Counted from the first letter of the stretch, positions 41,174 to 51,548 are shown. The stretch: DNA of 64,000 nt from Rhodocyclales bacterium (GCA_016235805.1 JACRIY010000083.1:23224-87223); one strand, 5' to 3'. Program-made: numbers and translations. Notes: generated from the letters alone by a model not told the origin.

Positions 41174-41812
41174 ATGCTAAATAGTTGGCGAAAGGTGATG
41201 TGGACAATCGGCTTGCTGGTTACTCTGAACAGCAATGCTGCGATATTGGTAGATACTGGGACTCCGCCTAATGTAGTTCCCACGCCAGGGAACGGGCCAG
41301 CTTCATTGGATGCCTCACAATGGCTTGCAGCAAAATTTACACTCGCCGAATCTGCAATCCTCACAGATTTGGAGGGATATATTGGGGGTACTTTTTATAG
41401 CCCGGTGGATGAAAGTGGCTTTCACATAGCGATACGAAGTGTCAAAGGATCGCTTCCCGGTGATGAACTGTATTCCGGAAGCTCAGTCGTTCCGAGAACA
41501 CTCTTTGGTGGCTGGTATGGCGTTCATGGAGTGAGTTGGATCCTAGCTGCAGGTGATTATTTCATTTCGTTTGAAATTCGCCCAGGAGATGCTTCGGCGT
41601 CCATGCCTCGACATGCGCCCTCCCCCCTTGGTGTCGAAGCATTTACAAACCGTGGCACTTGGCTGAACGATAACCGAACAGACATCGGCGTGCGTATTTA
41701 CGGTGATTCAGTCTCGGCAGTACCTGAACCAGAAAGCTATGCCATGCTCATGGCTGGACTGGGGTTGTTGGCGGTAACCGCGCGTCGGCGAAAGATCACT
41801 AGTACGAATTAA
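41174..41812 (+). CDS. PEP-CTERM sorting-signal protein
   Basis: A 212-residue exported protein. An N-terminal signal region (1-22, ending NSNA) and a C-terminal PEP-CTERM tag are visible: VPEPESYAMLMAGLGLLAVTARRRK (motif, hydrophobic helix, basic tail). The tag directs processing by exosortase and surface attachment, usually with exopolysaccharide. The middle is Gly/Ser-rich and beta-like. Base composition is markedly lower in GC than the neighbours. ATG 41174 follows TTGAGGAAATGAA. No exosortase gene is in view. Confidence 0.92.
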   Translation: MLNSWRKVMWTIGLLVTLNSNAAILVDTGTPPNVVPTPGNGPASLDASQWLAAKFTLAESAILTDLEGYIGGTFYSPVDESGFHIAIRSVKGSLPGDELYSGSSVVPRTLFGGWYGVHGVSWILAAGDYFISFEIRPGDASASMPRHAPSPLGVEAFTNRGTWLNDNRTDIGVRIYGDSVSAVPEPESYAMLMAGLGLLAVTARRRKITSTN

Positions 41813-42240
41813 TCTTCTAGACGCCAGTCCCGCTGAGGATCGTTCTCCGCCTGTTCCGCCGCTGCCGCCTCACACAGCGGTGGCCCGCGTGTCGGGGTGA
41901 TGCGCGGTGGCTGTAGCGGCGGCAATAGACAGAGGAGCTGACTTTCAGAACACAGATTTTAGCGAGTCCGCTGCATGGCGCATATTTTTTAGTCATTTTC
42001 GCGAACCGGCCGCTTTCGCTGCGTTGCAGCCCGTGACGACGGCAACCAGGACGGTGGCTATGGGCAAATCCCCGTCACCATCGAACCCTCGCTTTGCCGT
42101 CTTGCAGCGCGACCGCGATACTAGGTGTCTATGCCAGCACGCTGTGCGGCCCTCGATCATCTGCGGGGTACGCAGCCCCCGATATCGCGTAAGCTGAACG
42201 TCGATGCCCGCCCGGCATCGGCCAATCAGGAAACCATGCA
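41813..42240. other. Non-coding interval
   Basis: No supportable gene between the PEP-CTERM and TM2 genes. A 96-codon frame (41907-42197) lacks a ribosome site and protein-like composition. Nothing repeated is seen. Confidence 0.5.
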
Positions 42241-42639
42241 ATGACACAGGCAAGCGATACCCATTCGAAGACCGTCGGCTACGTGCTCTGGGTGTTCGGT
42301 TTCACCGGCGCGCACCGCTTCTATTTCGGCAAGCCGGTCACCGGCACGATCTGGTTTTTCACCTTCGGCCTGCTTGGCATCGGCTGGCTGATCGACTTGT
42401 TCCTGATTCCGGCTATGGACCGCCAGGCCGACCTCAGGTTCCGTGCGGGCAAGGTCAATTATTCCCTTGCCTGGATCCTGCTGGCCTTCCTCGGCTTCCT
42501 CGGCGTGCATCGGATGTACATGGGCAAGTGGCTCACCGGCATCCTCTACCTCTGCACGCTGGGCCTGCTCGGCATCGGCTACCTCTACGACTTCTGGACG
42601 CTCAACGACCAGATCACCGTGGTTAACGCAACGGACTGA
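42241..42639 (+). CDS. TM2 domain membrane protein
   Basis: A 132-residue protein with two TM2 modules. Each has the GxHRxYxGK turn between hydrophobic helices (GAHRFYFGKPVTG at ~23 and GVHRMYMGKWLTG at ~87) followed by LLGIGxLxDxF. TM2 proteins are widespread and of uncertain function. It converges on the nifZ-like gene with a 27-base gap. Confidence 0.9.
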   Translation: MTQASDTHSKTVGYVLWVFGFTGAHRFYFGKPVTGTIWFFTFGLLGIGWLIDLFLIPAMDRQADLRFRAGKVNYSLAWILLAFLGFLGVHRMYMGKWLTGILYLCTLGLLGIGYLYDFWTLNDQITVVNATD

Positions 42640-42666
42640 ACCGCAGGGAAAGCCGCTCGGTTCAGG

Positions 42667-42969
42667 TCACGATTCGTTGCCGGCCGCGCCGACCGCGCGC
42701 GCCCAGGCTTCGTCCTGTGTCAGTTCCTCAGGCAGGCAGCCGACCGGCGGGCCGAGCACGCCCAAGGCGCCGTCTTCACCTTCGAAGCGCACCAGGTAGA
42801 TCGCCTGCTCCTGATCCAGTTCAAGGTGTCCGGCATTGACCACCACGCCGCGCCGGCCGGGCGTGGCGAGCAGGGCGTCGGCGGCGATGTCGGGAATGCC
42901 GCCGTCGTTGATCAGCAGTTCGCGGCAATAGACGATCTCGCCGATTTCGTAGGTATCAGGTGAGGGCAT
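42667..42969 (-). CDS. NifZ-domain protein
   Basis: A 100-residue protein with a NifZ-like barrel: YEIGEIVYCRELLINDGG, then GRRGVVVNAGHLE and IYLVRFEGEDGALGVLG. The segment around PPVGCLPEEL includes one cysteine. It is shorter than the NifZ at 55,892 and probably a paralogue. It overlaps nifF by 14 bases and ends the nifLAF operon. NifZ proteins help form the P-cluster in NifDK; this one's role is less certain. Confidence 0.82.
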   Translation of the reverse strand: MPSPDTYEIGEIVYCRELLINDGGIPDIAADALLATPGRRGVVVNAGHLELDQEQAIYLVRFEGEDGALGVLGPPVGCLPEELTQDEAWARAVGAAGNES

Positions 42970-43512
42970 GGTGGTGCTCCAGGGTTTGCAATTCGTCGTC
43001 GAGTTGTCGCAGCCAGGCGTCGACGCGCGCCTCGCTCAGCGCCGGCTGGTTGATCTGGTCCAGTGCCAGGCCGACGAAGCGGTCACCGAGCAGCGCCTGC
43101 GAGGCCTTGAATTCATAGCCGGCCGCCGGCCAGGTGCCGATCATGCGGGCGCCGCAGGCGGTGACGGCGTCGTGCAGCAGGATCAGGGCATCGACGAATT
43201 CGTTGGCGTACTTGTCCTGGTCGCCGAGGCCGAACAGCGCCACGGTCTTGCCGCGCATGTTGCGTCCCTGCAGGCGCGGCAGGAACTCTTCCCAGCTTTC
43301 CTGCGCCAGCCCGGTCGAAAGTCCGGGCAGCGCGCCTTCGCCGTAGGTCGGCGTGCCGAGGATCAGGGTGTCGTGGGAGAGGACGTCATCGACCGTGCTG
43401 CGGCCTATGTTCACCGGCGCCAGCGCGCGATCGCCCAATTTCTGGGCGATCAGCTTGGCAATGCGCCGGGTGCGGCCGGTGTCGGTGCCGAAGTAGATGG
43501 CGATCTTGTTCG

Positions 43513-43516
<4 letters not shown>
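42956..43516 (-). CDS. nifF: Nif-specific long-chain flavodoxin NifF
   Basis: A 186-residue flavodoxin that donates electrons to NifH. The phosphate loop FGTDTGRTRRIAK (~9-21) and the isoalloxazine loops TPTYGEGALPG (~55) and GLGDQDKYANEFVDA (~96) are clear. The extra loop of long-chain flavodoxins is present. ATG 43516 overlaps the nifA stop (ATGA), so NifF should be made with NifA. Confidence 0.95.
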
Positions 43517-45084
<1,568 letters not shown>

Positions 45085-45090
45085 CACCGA

Positions 45091-45196
45091 GCCCTCCCCC
45101 CGCCCCCCTGCCCATGGCAGGGGGTGACGGTGGTTCGCCGCTGCGCGGCTCCGTGGATTGGCGGCGCCCTCCTTGGGGCGGCCCGGCGGCGGGCGC
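45091..45196. repeat. nifL-nifA spacer with GC-rich hairpin
   Basis: The nifL-nifA spacer holds CCCCCTGCC-CAT-GGCAGGGGG, a perfect 9-bp stem (45104-45124), about 20 bases before the nifA start. The rest (CCTTGGGGCGGCCCGG) resembles a sequence inside the rseC-like gene at 48,850. The hairpin may tune nifA translation relative to nifL. Confidence 0.7.
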
Positions 45197-46759
45197 TCAT
45201 GGCCTTCGCGTCAGCGGCAGCAGCACGCAGACGCGGCAGCCGGATTTGCTCTTGGCGTCGATTTCGATGCTGCCGCCGTGGTCGGCGGCTATCTGCTGCG
45301 CGGTCGCGAGGCCGGTGCCGAGGTGGCGCCGGCTTTCGCGCTTGGTGGTGTAGAAGGGTTCGAAGACCTTGAGTTGCAGTTCGGGCGGAATGCCGGGGCC
45401 GCTGTCCTCGACGAGGATTTCCAGGCTGCCCAGCCGCGCGCGGGTGACCACCGTCAGCTCGCGCTCGCGCCAGCCGCGCGCGCTCATGGCCTCGATGGCG
45501 TTGTCCACCAGGGCCTTGAACAGGCTGCGCAGCTTGTTGGGGTGTGCCTGCAATGCCGGCAGCATGGCCTGCGGCTTCCAGCTGACGCGGATGCCGTTGG
45601 CCAGCAGGCGCTCGGTGGCGAGGTCGAGCACGTCGCGCAGCAGTTCATTGACATTGGCCGGGCCGGCGGCCTCGCGGCTTTCGGCCGGGATCATGGCGCG
45701 CAGTTCGGCCAGCGCAAGCTCGCCGGCGGCAACCGCCTCGCCCAGGGCCACCGCCATCGGGTCGGCGGGGCCGCTGCGGCGGGCCAGCATGCCGACGGCC
45801 GAAGCCATCATGTTGAGCGGGCCTTCGAGGCGGAAGGTGGCGGCGGAAAGGCTTTCGCGCAGCGCGGCGACGCGGTCCTCGTCGGACATCACAGCCTGCA
45901 GCGCGGCCACGCGCACCTTTTCCTGTTGCGCGCGCAGGCCGGTTATTTCCTTCGCCACCAGCAGCAGGTAGTCGCGGCTGCCGCCGGCGAAGAAGGCGTC
46001 GGCGCGCACGTCGTCCTCGCGCACGCGGCTGCCGGAACAGGAGAACCAGCGCGGCGGCTTGCCGTCGGGCAGGTCGAGGCGCACTTCGAGGTCGAGGAAG
46101 TCGTAGCCGGCGCTGCGCCGCCCGCCGGGCGGCAGGTTTTCGCGCAGGGCGCGGATCGACGTCATCAGCATCGGCGCCGGTTCGGCCATGCCGAGGTCGG
46201 CCTGCAGCTTCTTGTATTCCTGGTTGTCGAGCACCACGCGGTCGTCCACGTCGAGCAGGGCGATCACCATCGGTGCCGCGTCGACCACCGATTCGATCAG
46301 CGCCTTCTGGTTGCGCACCTGCGCTTCCAGGCGATGCATGTCGGTGATGTCGCGATGCATGCCGAGGTAATTCACCACCGCGCCGGCGCCATCGACCACC
46401 GGCGAGATGGACAGTTCGGCGAGGTAGCGCGTGCCGTCCTTGCGCCTGTTCACCAGGCGCCCGCCCCAGGCCTCGCCGCGCGAGATCTTCTGCCACATCG
46501 ACTTGTAGATTTCCGGCGGCGTGGTCTTGTTCGACAGCAGGGATTCGTTGTGGCCCATCACCTCGGCTGCGGCGTAGCCGGTGACGCGGGTGAAGGCCGG
46601 ATTGACGTAGAGGATGCTGCCGTGGATGTCGGTGATCGAAATCGCCATGTCGGCCTGCGCCACGGTGTGCTGGAACACTGCGGGATGGATGGTCGGCGTC
46701 CCCCGTCCGGCGGGATGTGCGTCATTGCCGGCGGCGACGCTGAACTGCTTTTTGGCCAT
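45197..46759 (-). CDS. nifL: NifL, redox/energy-sensing anti-activator of NifA
   Basis: A 520-residue protein. PAS1 (~30-150) has the FAD-type signature NESLLSNKTTPPEIYKSMWQ and NRRKDGTRYLAEL, as in Azotobacter NifL. PAS2 (~155-280) follows, then a helical region (~290-370) without an obvious phospho-histidine box. A GHKL ATPase-like domain closes the protein (~390-515; DNAIEAM, EDSGPGIP). It should bind and inhibit NifA under oxygen, low energy or fixed nitrogen. Its own promoter is at 46795-46810. ATG 46759 gives the family start MAKKQFSV. Confidence 0.93.
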   Translation of the reverse strand: MAKKQFSVAAGNDAHPAGRGTPTIHPAVFQHTVAQADMAISITDIHGSILYVNPAFTRVTGYAAAEVMGHNESLLSNKTTPPEIYKSMWQKISRGEAWGGRLVNRRKDGTRYLAELSISPVVDGAGAVVNYLGMHRDITDMHRLEAQVRNQKALIESVVDAAPMVIALLDVDDRVVLDNQEYKKLQADLGMAEPAPMLMTSIRALRENLPPGGRRSAGYDFLDLEVRLDLPDGKPPRWFSCSGSRVREDDVRADAFFAGGSRDYLLLVAKEITGLRAQQEKVRVAALQAVMSDEDRVAALRESLSAATFRLEGPLNMMASAVGMLARRSGPADPMAVALGEAVAAGELALAELRAMIPAESREAAGPANVNELLRDVLDLATERLLANGIRVSWKPQAMLPALQAHPNKLRSLFKALVDNAIEAMSARGWRERELTVVTRARLGSLEILVEDSGPGIPPELQLKVFEPFYTTKRESRRHLGTGLATAQQIAADHGGSIEIDAKSKSGCRVCVLLPLTRRP

Positions 46760-46794
46760 GATGTAATGCCCGTTCAGAATATTGAAGGGGAATG

Positions 46795-46810
46795 AGCAGG
46801 TTCCGTGCCG
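46795..46810 (-). promoter_or_regulatory. Sigma-54-like promoter of nifLA
   Basis: The minus strand reads CGGCACG-GAAC-CTGCT, two mismatches from consensus with GG and GC conserved at the right spacing. Initiation is expected near 46784, 25 bases before nifL. Confidence 0.7.
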
Positions 46811-46852
46811 AGACTGATTAAACAACCAAATTTTTGATGTTTTGTCGTGTTT

Positions 46853-46868
46853 TGTAGGACTTGCGACA
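46853..46868. promoter_or_regulatory. NifA-type site shared by nifLA and rnf
   Basis: TGT-AGGACTTGCG-ACA, an exact NifA-type site. It lies 43 bases upstream of the nifL -24 element on one side and 112 bases upstream of the rnfG -24 element on the other. One site could serve both divergent operons. Confidence 0.75.
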
Positions 46869-46870
46869 CT

Positions 46871-46904
46871 CGCAAAAGTCGGCGCCGGCGCTACGGTGAG
46901 GATC
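46871..46904. repeat. Dispersed element, copy 9
   Basis: CGCAAAAGTCGGCGCCGGC-GCTACGGTGAGGATC. It lies between the shared NifA site and the rnf promoter, so it lengthens the DNA that must loop for activation of rnf. Confidence 0.75.
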
Positions 46905-46979
46905 CTCCCCGGGAAAAAACCTCCAAGCTGGTGCGGAGTTGCGTTCGTCTGCCCCGATTTGGACCGCGTTGCCGGCGCG

Positions 46980-46995
46980 TGGCACAGAATCTGCA
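46980..46995 (+). promoter_or_regulatory. Sigma-54 promoter of the rnf operon
   Basis: TGGCACA-GAAT-CTGCA, two mismatches from consensus (G to A after TGGCAC, T to C before TGC). It starts 49 bases before the rnfG start. Initiation is expected near 47007. Confidence 0.85.
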
Positions 46996-47028
46996 AAGGC
47001 ATGCACAACCGATCTCCGTTGCACGCCC

Positions 47029-47664
47029 ATGAACGCTCCAACCGCCACCTTGCCGGAACCCCCCACATCGCCGCGCGGCCTGATGCATGGTGTGATCCTC
47101 GGCGCCTTCTGCCTCGGCTTCGGCCTGGTGCTGGCGATCACGGATCGGATAACGGTCGATGACATCGCGGCGCGCGCCATGGAGGACAAGCAGAACTCGT
47201 TGTCGCAGGTGTTGCCTGCCGCGATCCACGACAACAATCCGGTGACCGATACCCTGGCTATGAAGAACGCCGCCGGCCGCGAACTGACCGTGTATCGGGC
47301 GCGCAAGGGTGGCGTGGTGACGGCGGTGGCCTACGAAATCTTCGGTACCGGCTATGCCGGCGAGATGAAGCTGATGATGGGCATCGATCGCGACGGCAAG
47401 TTGCTCGGCGTGCGCGTGCTGGCGCACAAGGAAACGCCGGGCCTGGGCGACAAGATCGAGGTCAAGAAGGGCGACTGGATACTGCGCTTCGACGGCCTGT
47501 CGCTGGGCAATCCGCCGCTGGAGCGCTGGAAGGTGAAGAAGGACGGCGGCCAGTTCGACCAGTTCGCCGGCGCCACCATCACGCCGCGCGGCGTGCTGAA
47601 CGCAATTCGCGGCGGGCTGGAGTTCTTCGCCGCCAACAAGGCAAAGCTGACCGACGGGAACTGA
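47029..47664 (+). CDS. rnfG: Rnf electron transport complex subunit RnfG
   Basis: A 211-residue subunit. One N-terminal transmembrane helix (~18-42) anchors an FMN-binding domain. The covalent FMN site is the threonine motif FAGATITPRGV (~180). The Rnf complex couples ion movement to reduction of ferredoxin/flavodoxin by NADH, supplying nitrogenase. ATG 47029 is the first codon compatible with the helix; a strong ribosome site is lacking. It opens the operon instead of RnfA, which is unusual. Confidence 0.95.
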   Translation: MNAPTATLPEPPTSPRGLMHGVILGAFCLGFGLVLAITDRITVDDIAARAMEDKQNSLSQVLPAAIHDNNPVTDTLAMKNAAGRELTVYRARKGGVVTAVAYEIFGTGYAGEMKLMMGIDRDGKLLGVRVLAHKETPGLGDKIEVKKGDWILRFDGLSLGNPPLERWKVKKDGGQFDQFAGATITPRGVLNAIRGGLEFFAANKAKLTDGN

Positions 47665-47665
47665 C

Positions 47666-48340
47666 ATGTCTGCCAACTACAAGACCATCGCCAAGGACGG
47701 ACTGTGGGACAACAACGGCGTCTTCAGCATGCTGCTCGGCATGTGCCCGGCAATGGCCATGACCACCAGCGCCACCAATGGCTTCGGCATGGGCCTGGCC
47801 ACCGCCGTGGTGATGGCGGCGTCGAGCCTGCTTGTCGCACTGTTCCGCAAGCTGATTACTCCGGAAGTGCGCATCCCCGTCTATATCCTGATCGTCGCCG
47901 CGATGGTGACCCTGGTCGACCTGGCGATGAATGCCTGGATGCATGAGCTGTACAAGGTGCTGGGCCTGTTCATTCCGCTGATCGTATCCAACTGCCTGCC
48001 GCTGGCGCGGCTGGAGTCCTTCGCCGCGAAGCAGCCGGTGTTGCCTTCTTTCCTCGACGGCCTGTTCATGGGCCTGGGCTTCACCATTGCGCTGACCGCG
48101 ATCGGCGCGGTGCGCGAAATCACCGGCAACGGCACGCTGTTCGCCGACGCCTCGCTGCTGCTCGGCCCGGCCTTCAAGGCCATCGAACTGCGCCTGCTGC
48201 CGGCCGACATGGGCGTGCTGATGATGATCCTGCCACCCGGCGGCTTCATCGTCACCGGCCTGCTGGTGGTGGTCAAGCGCCTGTTCGACCTGCGCGCCGG
48301 CAAGGAGATCCAGATGGGAGGGGCGCACAGTGTCGCGTGA
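47666..48340 (+). CDS. rnfE: Rnf complex membrane subunit RnfE
   Basis: A 224-residue polytopic protein, about six helices. The conserved cysteines that bind the intramembrane iron-sulfur cluster with RnfA are in LLGMCPAMAMT (~26) and IVSNCLPLAR (~110). It follows rnfG by one base and overlaps the rseC-like gene by 11 bases. Confidence 0.95.
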   Translation: MSANYKTIAKDGLWDNNGVFSMLLGMCPAMAMTTSATNGFGMGLATAVVMAASSLLVALFRKLITPEVRIPVYILIVAAMVTLVDLAMNAWMHELYKVLGLFIPLIVSNCLPLARLESFAAKQPVLPSFLDGLFMGLGFTIALTAIGAVREITGNGTLFADASLLLGPAFKAIELRLLPADMGVLMMILPPGGFIVTGLLVVVKRLFDLRAGKEIQMGGAHSVA

Positions 48341-48902
48341 TATGCATTCCGTCGAAGGGATAGCCCGCGTGGTCGGCGTCGATGGCGCGACGGCCTGGCT
48401 GGAGCCCGAGCAGACCGGTGGCTGCGGCAGTTGCGCCTCGGCCAACAGCTGCGGCGCCGGCACCAGCCAGGGCGGCATCGGGACGGTCGCGAACCGCATC
48501 GCGGCGCGGCGCTTCACGCTGGATAACATCAGTGACTTGCATGTCGGCGAACGCGTGGTGGTCGGCGTCGCCGAGCGTGCCCTGGTCAGCGCCGCGCTGA
48601 CGGCCTATGGGCTGCCGCTGGCAACGGCACTGACGGCCGGTGGCATCGCCGATAGCTACCGGGGCGGCGATTTCGCGACCATGGCGGCGATGGCCGGCGG
48701 GCTGATCACTGGCCTGCTGCTGGCGCGCCTCGTCGCGCGTCGCCTTTCGATGCGGGGCGAACTGGCGCCGCGTTTCCTGCGCCGGGCCCCAGTGAATCCC
48801 CCCCCGAAGTCGCCTTGCGGCGACCTCCCCCCGGGGGGCCAGAAACACTTGGGACGGCCCGGCGTGTTTCCTGGCGAGACCTGCGGCGGGAGTACGACAT
48901 GA
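48330..48902 (+). CDS. rseC: RseC/MucC-like membrane protein within the rnf operon
   Basis: A 190-residue protein. The cysteine-rich segment CGSCASANSCGAG (~32-45) and two hydrophobic helices (~88-130) match RseC/MucC, a family tied to Rnf-like reduction of SoxR. The GTG start 48330 overlaps rnfE; ATG 48342 is an alternative. The last ~35 residues (proline/glycine rich, ending GGSTT) are encoded by a GC-rich repeat and are probably not original family sequence. Its position inside rnf supports a function in electron transfer or complex assembly. Confidence 0.82.
   Translation: MSRDMHSVEGIARVVGVDGATAWLEPEQTGGCGSCASANSCGAGTSQGGIGTVANRIAARRFTLDNISDLHVGERVVVGVAERALVSAALTAYGLPLATALTAGGIADSYRGGDFATMAAMAGGLITGLLLARLVARRLSMRGELAPRFLRRAPVNPPPKSPCGDLPPGGQKHLGRPGVFPGETCGGSTT
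48797..48863. repeat. GC-rich repeat overlapping the rseC 3' end
   Basis: Contains GTCGCC-TTGC-GGCGAC (48811-48826), CCCCCC/GGGGGG pairing and CTTGGGACGGCCCGG. The last word resembles CTTGGGGCGGCCCGG in the nifL-nifA spacer. It is read through as the C-terminal tail of the rseC-like protein. Confidence 0.6.
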
Positions 48903-49480
48903 GGGATTTCGTCCTGTTGATGATTGGCGCGGCCCTGGTCAACAACGTGATCCTCGCGCGCTTTCTGGGCCTGTGCTCCTTCATGGGGGTCACCACGCGC
49001 ATCGATACGGCGGCCGGCATGGGCCTGGCGACCACCTTCGTCATCACGGTCTCGTCGATGGCCGACTGGGCCGTGCAGCACTACCTGCTCGATGCCTACA
49101 ACCTCGGCTACCTGCGCACCGTGACTTTCATCCTGGTGATCGCCAGCGCGGTGCAATTCACCGAGATGACGATCAAGAAGGTCTCGCCGGAACTGTTCCA
49201 GATGCTCGGCATCTACCTGCCCCTGATCACCACCAACTGTGCCGTGCTCGGGGTCGCGCTGCTGCTGGTCGAGGGCCACATGAGCTTCATCGCTTCCACC
49301 CTGTTCGCTTTCGCCTCGTCGGTCGGCTACAGCCTGGTGATGGTGATCTTCGCCGGCCTGCGCGAACGACTGGTGCTGGCGCAGGTGCCGCGCCTGTTCG
49401 CCGGCCCGCCAATCGCCTTCATCGTCGCAGGCCTCCTGGCGATGGCGTTCATGGGCTTCTCCGGCATCGCCACCAGTTGA
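48899..49480 (+). CDS. rnfA: Rnf complex membrane subunit RnfA
   Basis: A 193-residue polytopic protein, six helices, starting MRDFVLLMIGAALVNNVILARFLGLCSFMGV. Cysteines in FLGLCSFMG and ITTNCAVLG mirror those of RnfE and bind the shared intramembrane cluster. The start overlaps the rseC-like stop by four bases. Confidence 0.96.
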   Translation: MRDFVLLMIGAALVNNVILARFLGLCSFMGVTTRIDTAAGMGLATTFVITVSSMADWAVQHYLLDAYNLGYLRTVTFILVIASAVQFTEMTIKKVSPELFQMLGIYLPLITTNCAVLGVALLLVEGHMSFIASTLFAFASSVGYSLVMVIFAGLRERLVLAQVPRLFAGPPIAFIVAGLLAMAFMGFSGIATS

Positions 49481-49498
49481 TCGTGAAAGGGTAATGAC

Positions 49499-50041
49499 AT
49501 GATGATATCCGTCGCCAGCCTCTCCCTCATGGGCCTTGCCCTCGGTGCCCTGCTCGGCACCGCGGCGCGCTACCTGGCGGTCGCGGAAGATCCGATCGAG
49601 GGCAAGCTGAAGGACATGCTGCCCGGCTCGCAGTGCGGCCAGTGCGGCTACGTCGGTTGCAGCCAGGCGGCGGCGGCCCTGGCGCGCGGCGAAGCCCTGC
49701 CGACGCTGTGCCCGCCCGGCGGCAAATCGGTGGCCGAAGCGCTGGCGGCGATGATGGGGGTCAAGCTCGATCTCTCCGCCGTGGTCGACGACGGCCCCAA
49801 GCTGGCGCTGGTGGCCGAGGAAATCTGCATCGGCTGCTGCCGCTGCATCAAGGCCTGCCCGACCGACGCCATCGTCGGCGCCGCGAAGCAGATCCACAAC
49901 GTGATCCGCGAAGCCTGCACCGGCTGCGCCGCCTGTATCGACCGCTGCCCGACCGAGGCGATGTCGCTGGTGCCCGTGCCGGTCAGCCTGCAGCACTGGA
50001 TCTGGCCCAAGCCGGCCGCCACTGCGGCGACGGCCGCCTGA
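49499..50041 (+). CDS. rnfB: Rnf complex ferredoxin-like subunit RnfB
   Basis: A 180-residue subunit with an N-terminal hydrophobic anchor (1-25). The first cluster motif is [13 protein letters not shown] with a distal Cys in LCPPGG. Two ferredoxin clusters follow: [12 protein letters not shown] (~113) and [12 protein letters not shown] (~142). It passes electrons between RnfC and the membrane part. Tandem ATG codons begin at 49499, after GAAAGGGTAATGAC. Confidence 0.96.
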   Translation: MMISVASLSLMGLALGALLGTAARYLAVAEDPIEGKLKDMLPGSQCGQCGYVGCSQAAAALARGEALPTLCPPGGKSVAEALAAMMGVKLDLSAVVDDGPKLALVAEEICIGCCRCIKACPTDAIVGAAKQIHNVIREACTGCAACIDRCPTEAMSLVPVPVSLQHWIWPKPAATAATAA

Positions 50042-50051
50042 GGAGATCGCC

Positions 50052-51548
50052 GTGGGACTCTTCGAACGCATCTTCAAGCATCCGAGCTGGGGCGTCCATC
50101 CGGACGACCACAAGCGCCCGGCGGCCGACGTGCCGCTGCGCATCCTGCCGCCGCCGGCGCGCGTGTATATGCCGCTGCACCAGCATGTCGGCGGCGCGGC
50201 GCGGCCCATCGTGCTGGTCGGCCAGCAGGTGCTCAAAGGGCAATTGCTGGCGGAAGCCCAGGGCAACATATCGGCGCCGATCCACTCGCCGGTCGCGGGC
50301 ACGGTGACGGCCATCGGCGAAGTCACGGCGCCGCATCCCTCCGGGCTGGCCTTCGCCGCCATCACCGTCGAAAACGATTTCACCAATCGCTGGATCGAAA
50401 CCGATCCGGTCGAGGACCCGTTCGCCCTCGCGCCCGAGGAAATCGCCCGGCGCACCGCGGCAGCCGGCGTCGTCGGCCTTGGCGGCGCGACCTTTCCCGC
50501 CGCGGTCAAGTTCGCGCTGGGCAAGCGCCTGGCGGTGACGACGCTGATCGTCAATGGCGGCGAGTGCGAGCCCTATCTTTCGTCGGATGACTGCGTCATG
50601 CGCGACTTCGCCGACCAGGTGATCGACGGCGCGCGCATCGTAATGCACGCCATCGGCGCGAAAGAGGCGCTGGTCGGCATCGAGGACAACAAGCCGGAAG
50701 CCATCGCGGCCATGCGCATCGCCGCGGCGCCGTTTTCCGAAGTCAAGATCCGCCCGGTCCCGGCGCGTTATCCGATGGGCTCGGACAAGCAGCTGATCCA
50801 GACCCTGACCGGCAAGGAAGTACCGGCCGACGCGCGCGCCGCCGAAGTCGGTGTGCTGGTGCATAACGTCTCCACCTGCGCCGCCGTGCACCAGGCGATC
50901 CGCCACGGCCGGCCGCTGGTCGAGCGCATCGTGACCATCAACGGCGGCGCGGTGGACAAGCCCGGCAACATCATGGCGCCGCTGGGCACCCTGGTCGACG
51001 AACTGCTGGCCTTCTGCGGGCTCAAGGCGCGCCCGGCGCGGCTGATCCTGGGCGGGCCGATGATGGGCACGCCGCTCCTGCACGGGCGGATTCCGCTGGT
51101 CAAGGGCGCCTCCGGAATTCTGGCCTTCGACGCACGCGAGGCGACCATCCCGCCCGCCGGCCCCTGCATCCGCTGCGGCAGCTGCACCAAAGCCTGCCCG
51201 ATGGGCCTGCTGCCGCTGGAAATGGCCTCGCGCATCCGCGCCGGCGAACTCGACGCAGCGGTCGACTTCAAGCTCAGCGACTGCATTTCCTGCGGCTGCT
51301 GCGCCTATGTCTGCCCCTCGCACATCCCGCTGGTGCAGTATTTCAGCCACGCCAAGGGCGAACTCGCGGCGCGCGAACGCGCCAAACTGCGCACCGACGC
51401 CACCCGCCGCCTGGCCGAAGATCGCATCGCCCGGCTGGAACGCGACGCGAAGGAAAAGTCGGCGCTGGCGGCACGGCGCAAGGCGGAACGCGCTGCCGCC
51501 AAGGCCGCTGCCGCGGCCGCGGAACAGGCAACGGGAGCCGCGGCATGA
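50052..51548 (+). CDS. rnfC: Rnf complex NADH-binding subunit RnfC
   Basis: A 498-residue subunit. The central domain has FMN/NADH-binding GLGGATFPAAVKFALG and NGGECEPYLSSDD. Two [4Fe-4S] motifs, CIRCGSCTKACP (~375) and CISCGCCAYVCPSHIP (~415), follow. The C-terminal tail is Ala/Arg/Lys-rich and includes a copy of the dispersed element (KSALAARRK). The GTG start 50052 follows AGGAGATCGCC. It overlaps rnfD by four bases. Confidence 0.96.
   Translation: MGLFERIFKHPSWGVHPDDHKRPAADVPLRILPPPARVYMPLHQHVGGAARPIVLVGQQVLKGQLLAEAQGNISAPIHSPVAGTVTAIGEVTAPHPSGLAFAAITVENDFTNRWIETDPVEDPFALAPEEIARRTAAAGVVGLGGATFPAAVKFALGKRLAVTTLIVNGGECEPYLSSDDCVMRDFADQVIDGARIVMHAIGAKEALVGIEDNKPEAIAAMRIAAAPFSEVKIRPVPARYPMGSDKQLIQTLTGKEVPADARAAEVGVLVHNVSTCAAVHQAIRHGRPLVERIVTINGGAVDKPGNIMAPLGTLVDELLAFCGLKARPARLILGGPMMGTPLLHGRIPLVKGASGILAFDAREATIPPAGPCIRCGSCTKACPMGLLPLEMASRIRAGELDAAVDFKLSDCISCGCCAYVCPSHIPLVQYFSHAKGELAARERAKLRTDATRRLAEDRIARLERDAKEKSALAARRKAERAAAKAAAAAAEQATGAAA
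51452..51479. repeat. Dispersed element, copy 10, inside rnfC
   Basis: GGAAAAGTCGGCGCTGGCGG-CACGGCGC. It encodes KSALAARR in the variable charged tail of RnfC, in a different reading frame from the copies in nifA and the kinase. Confidence 0.75.
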
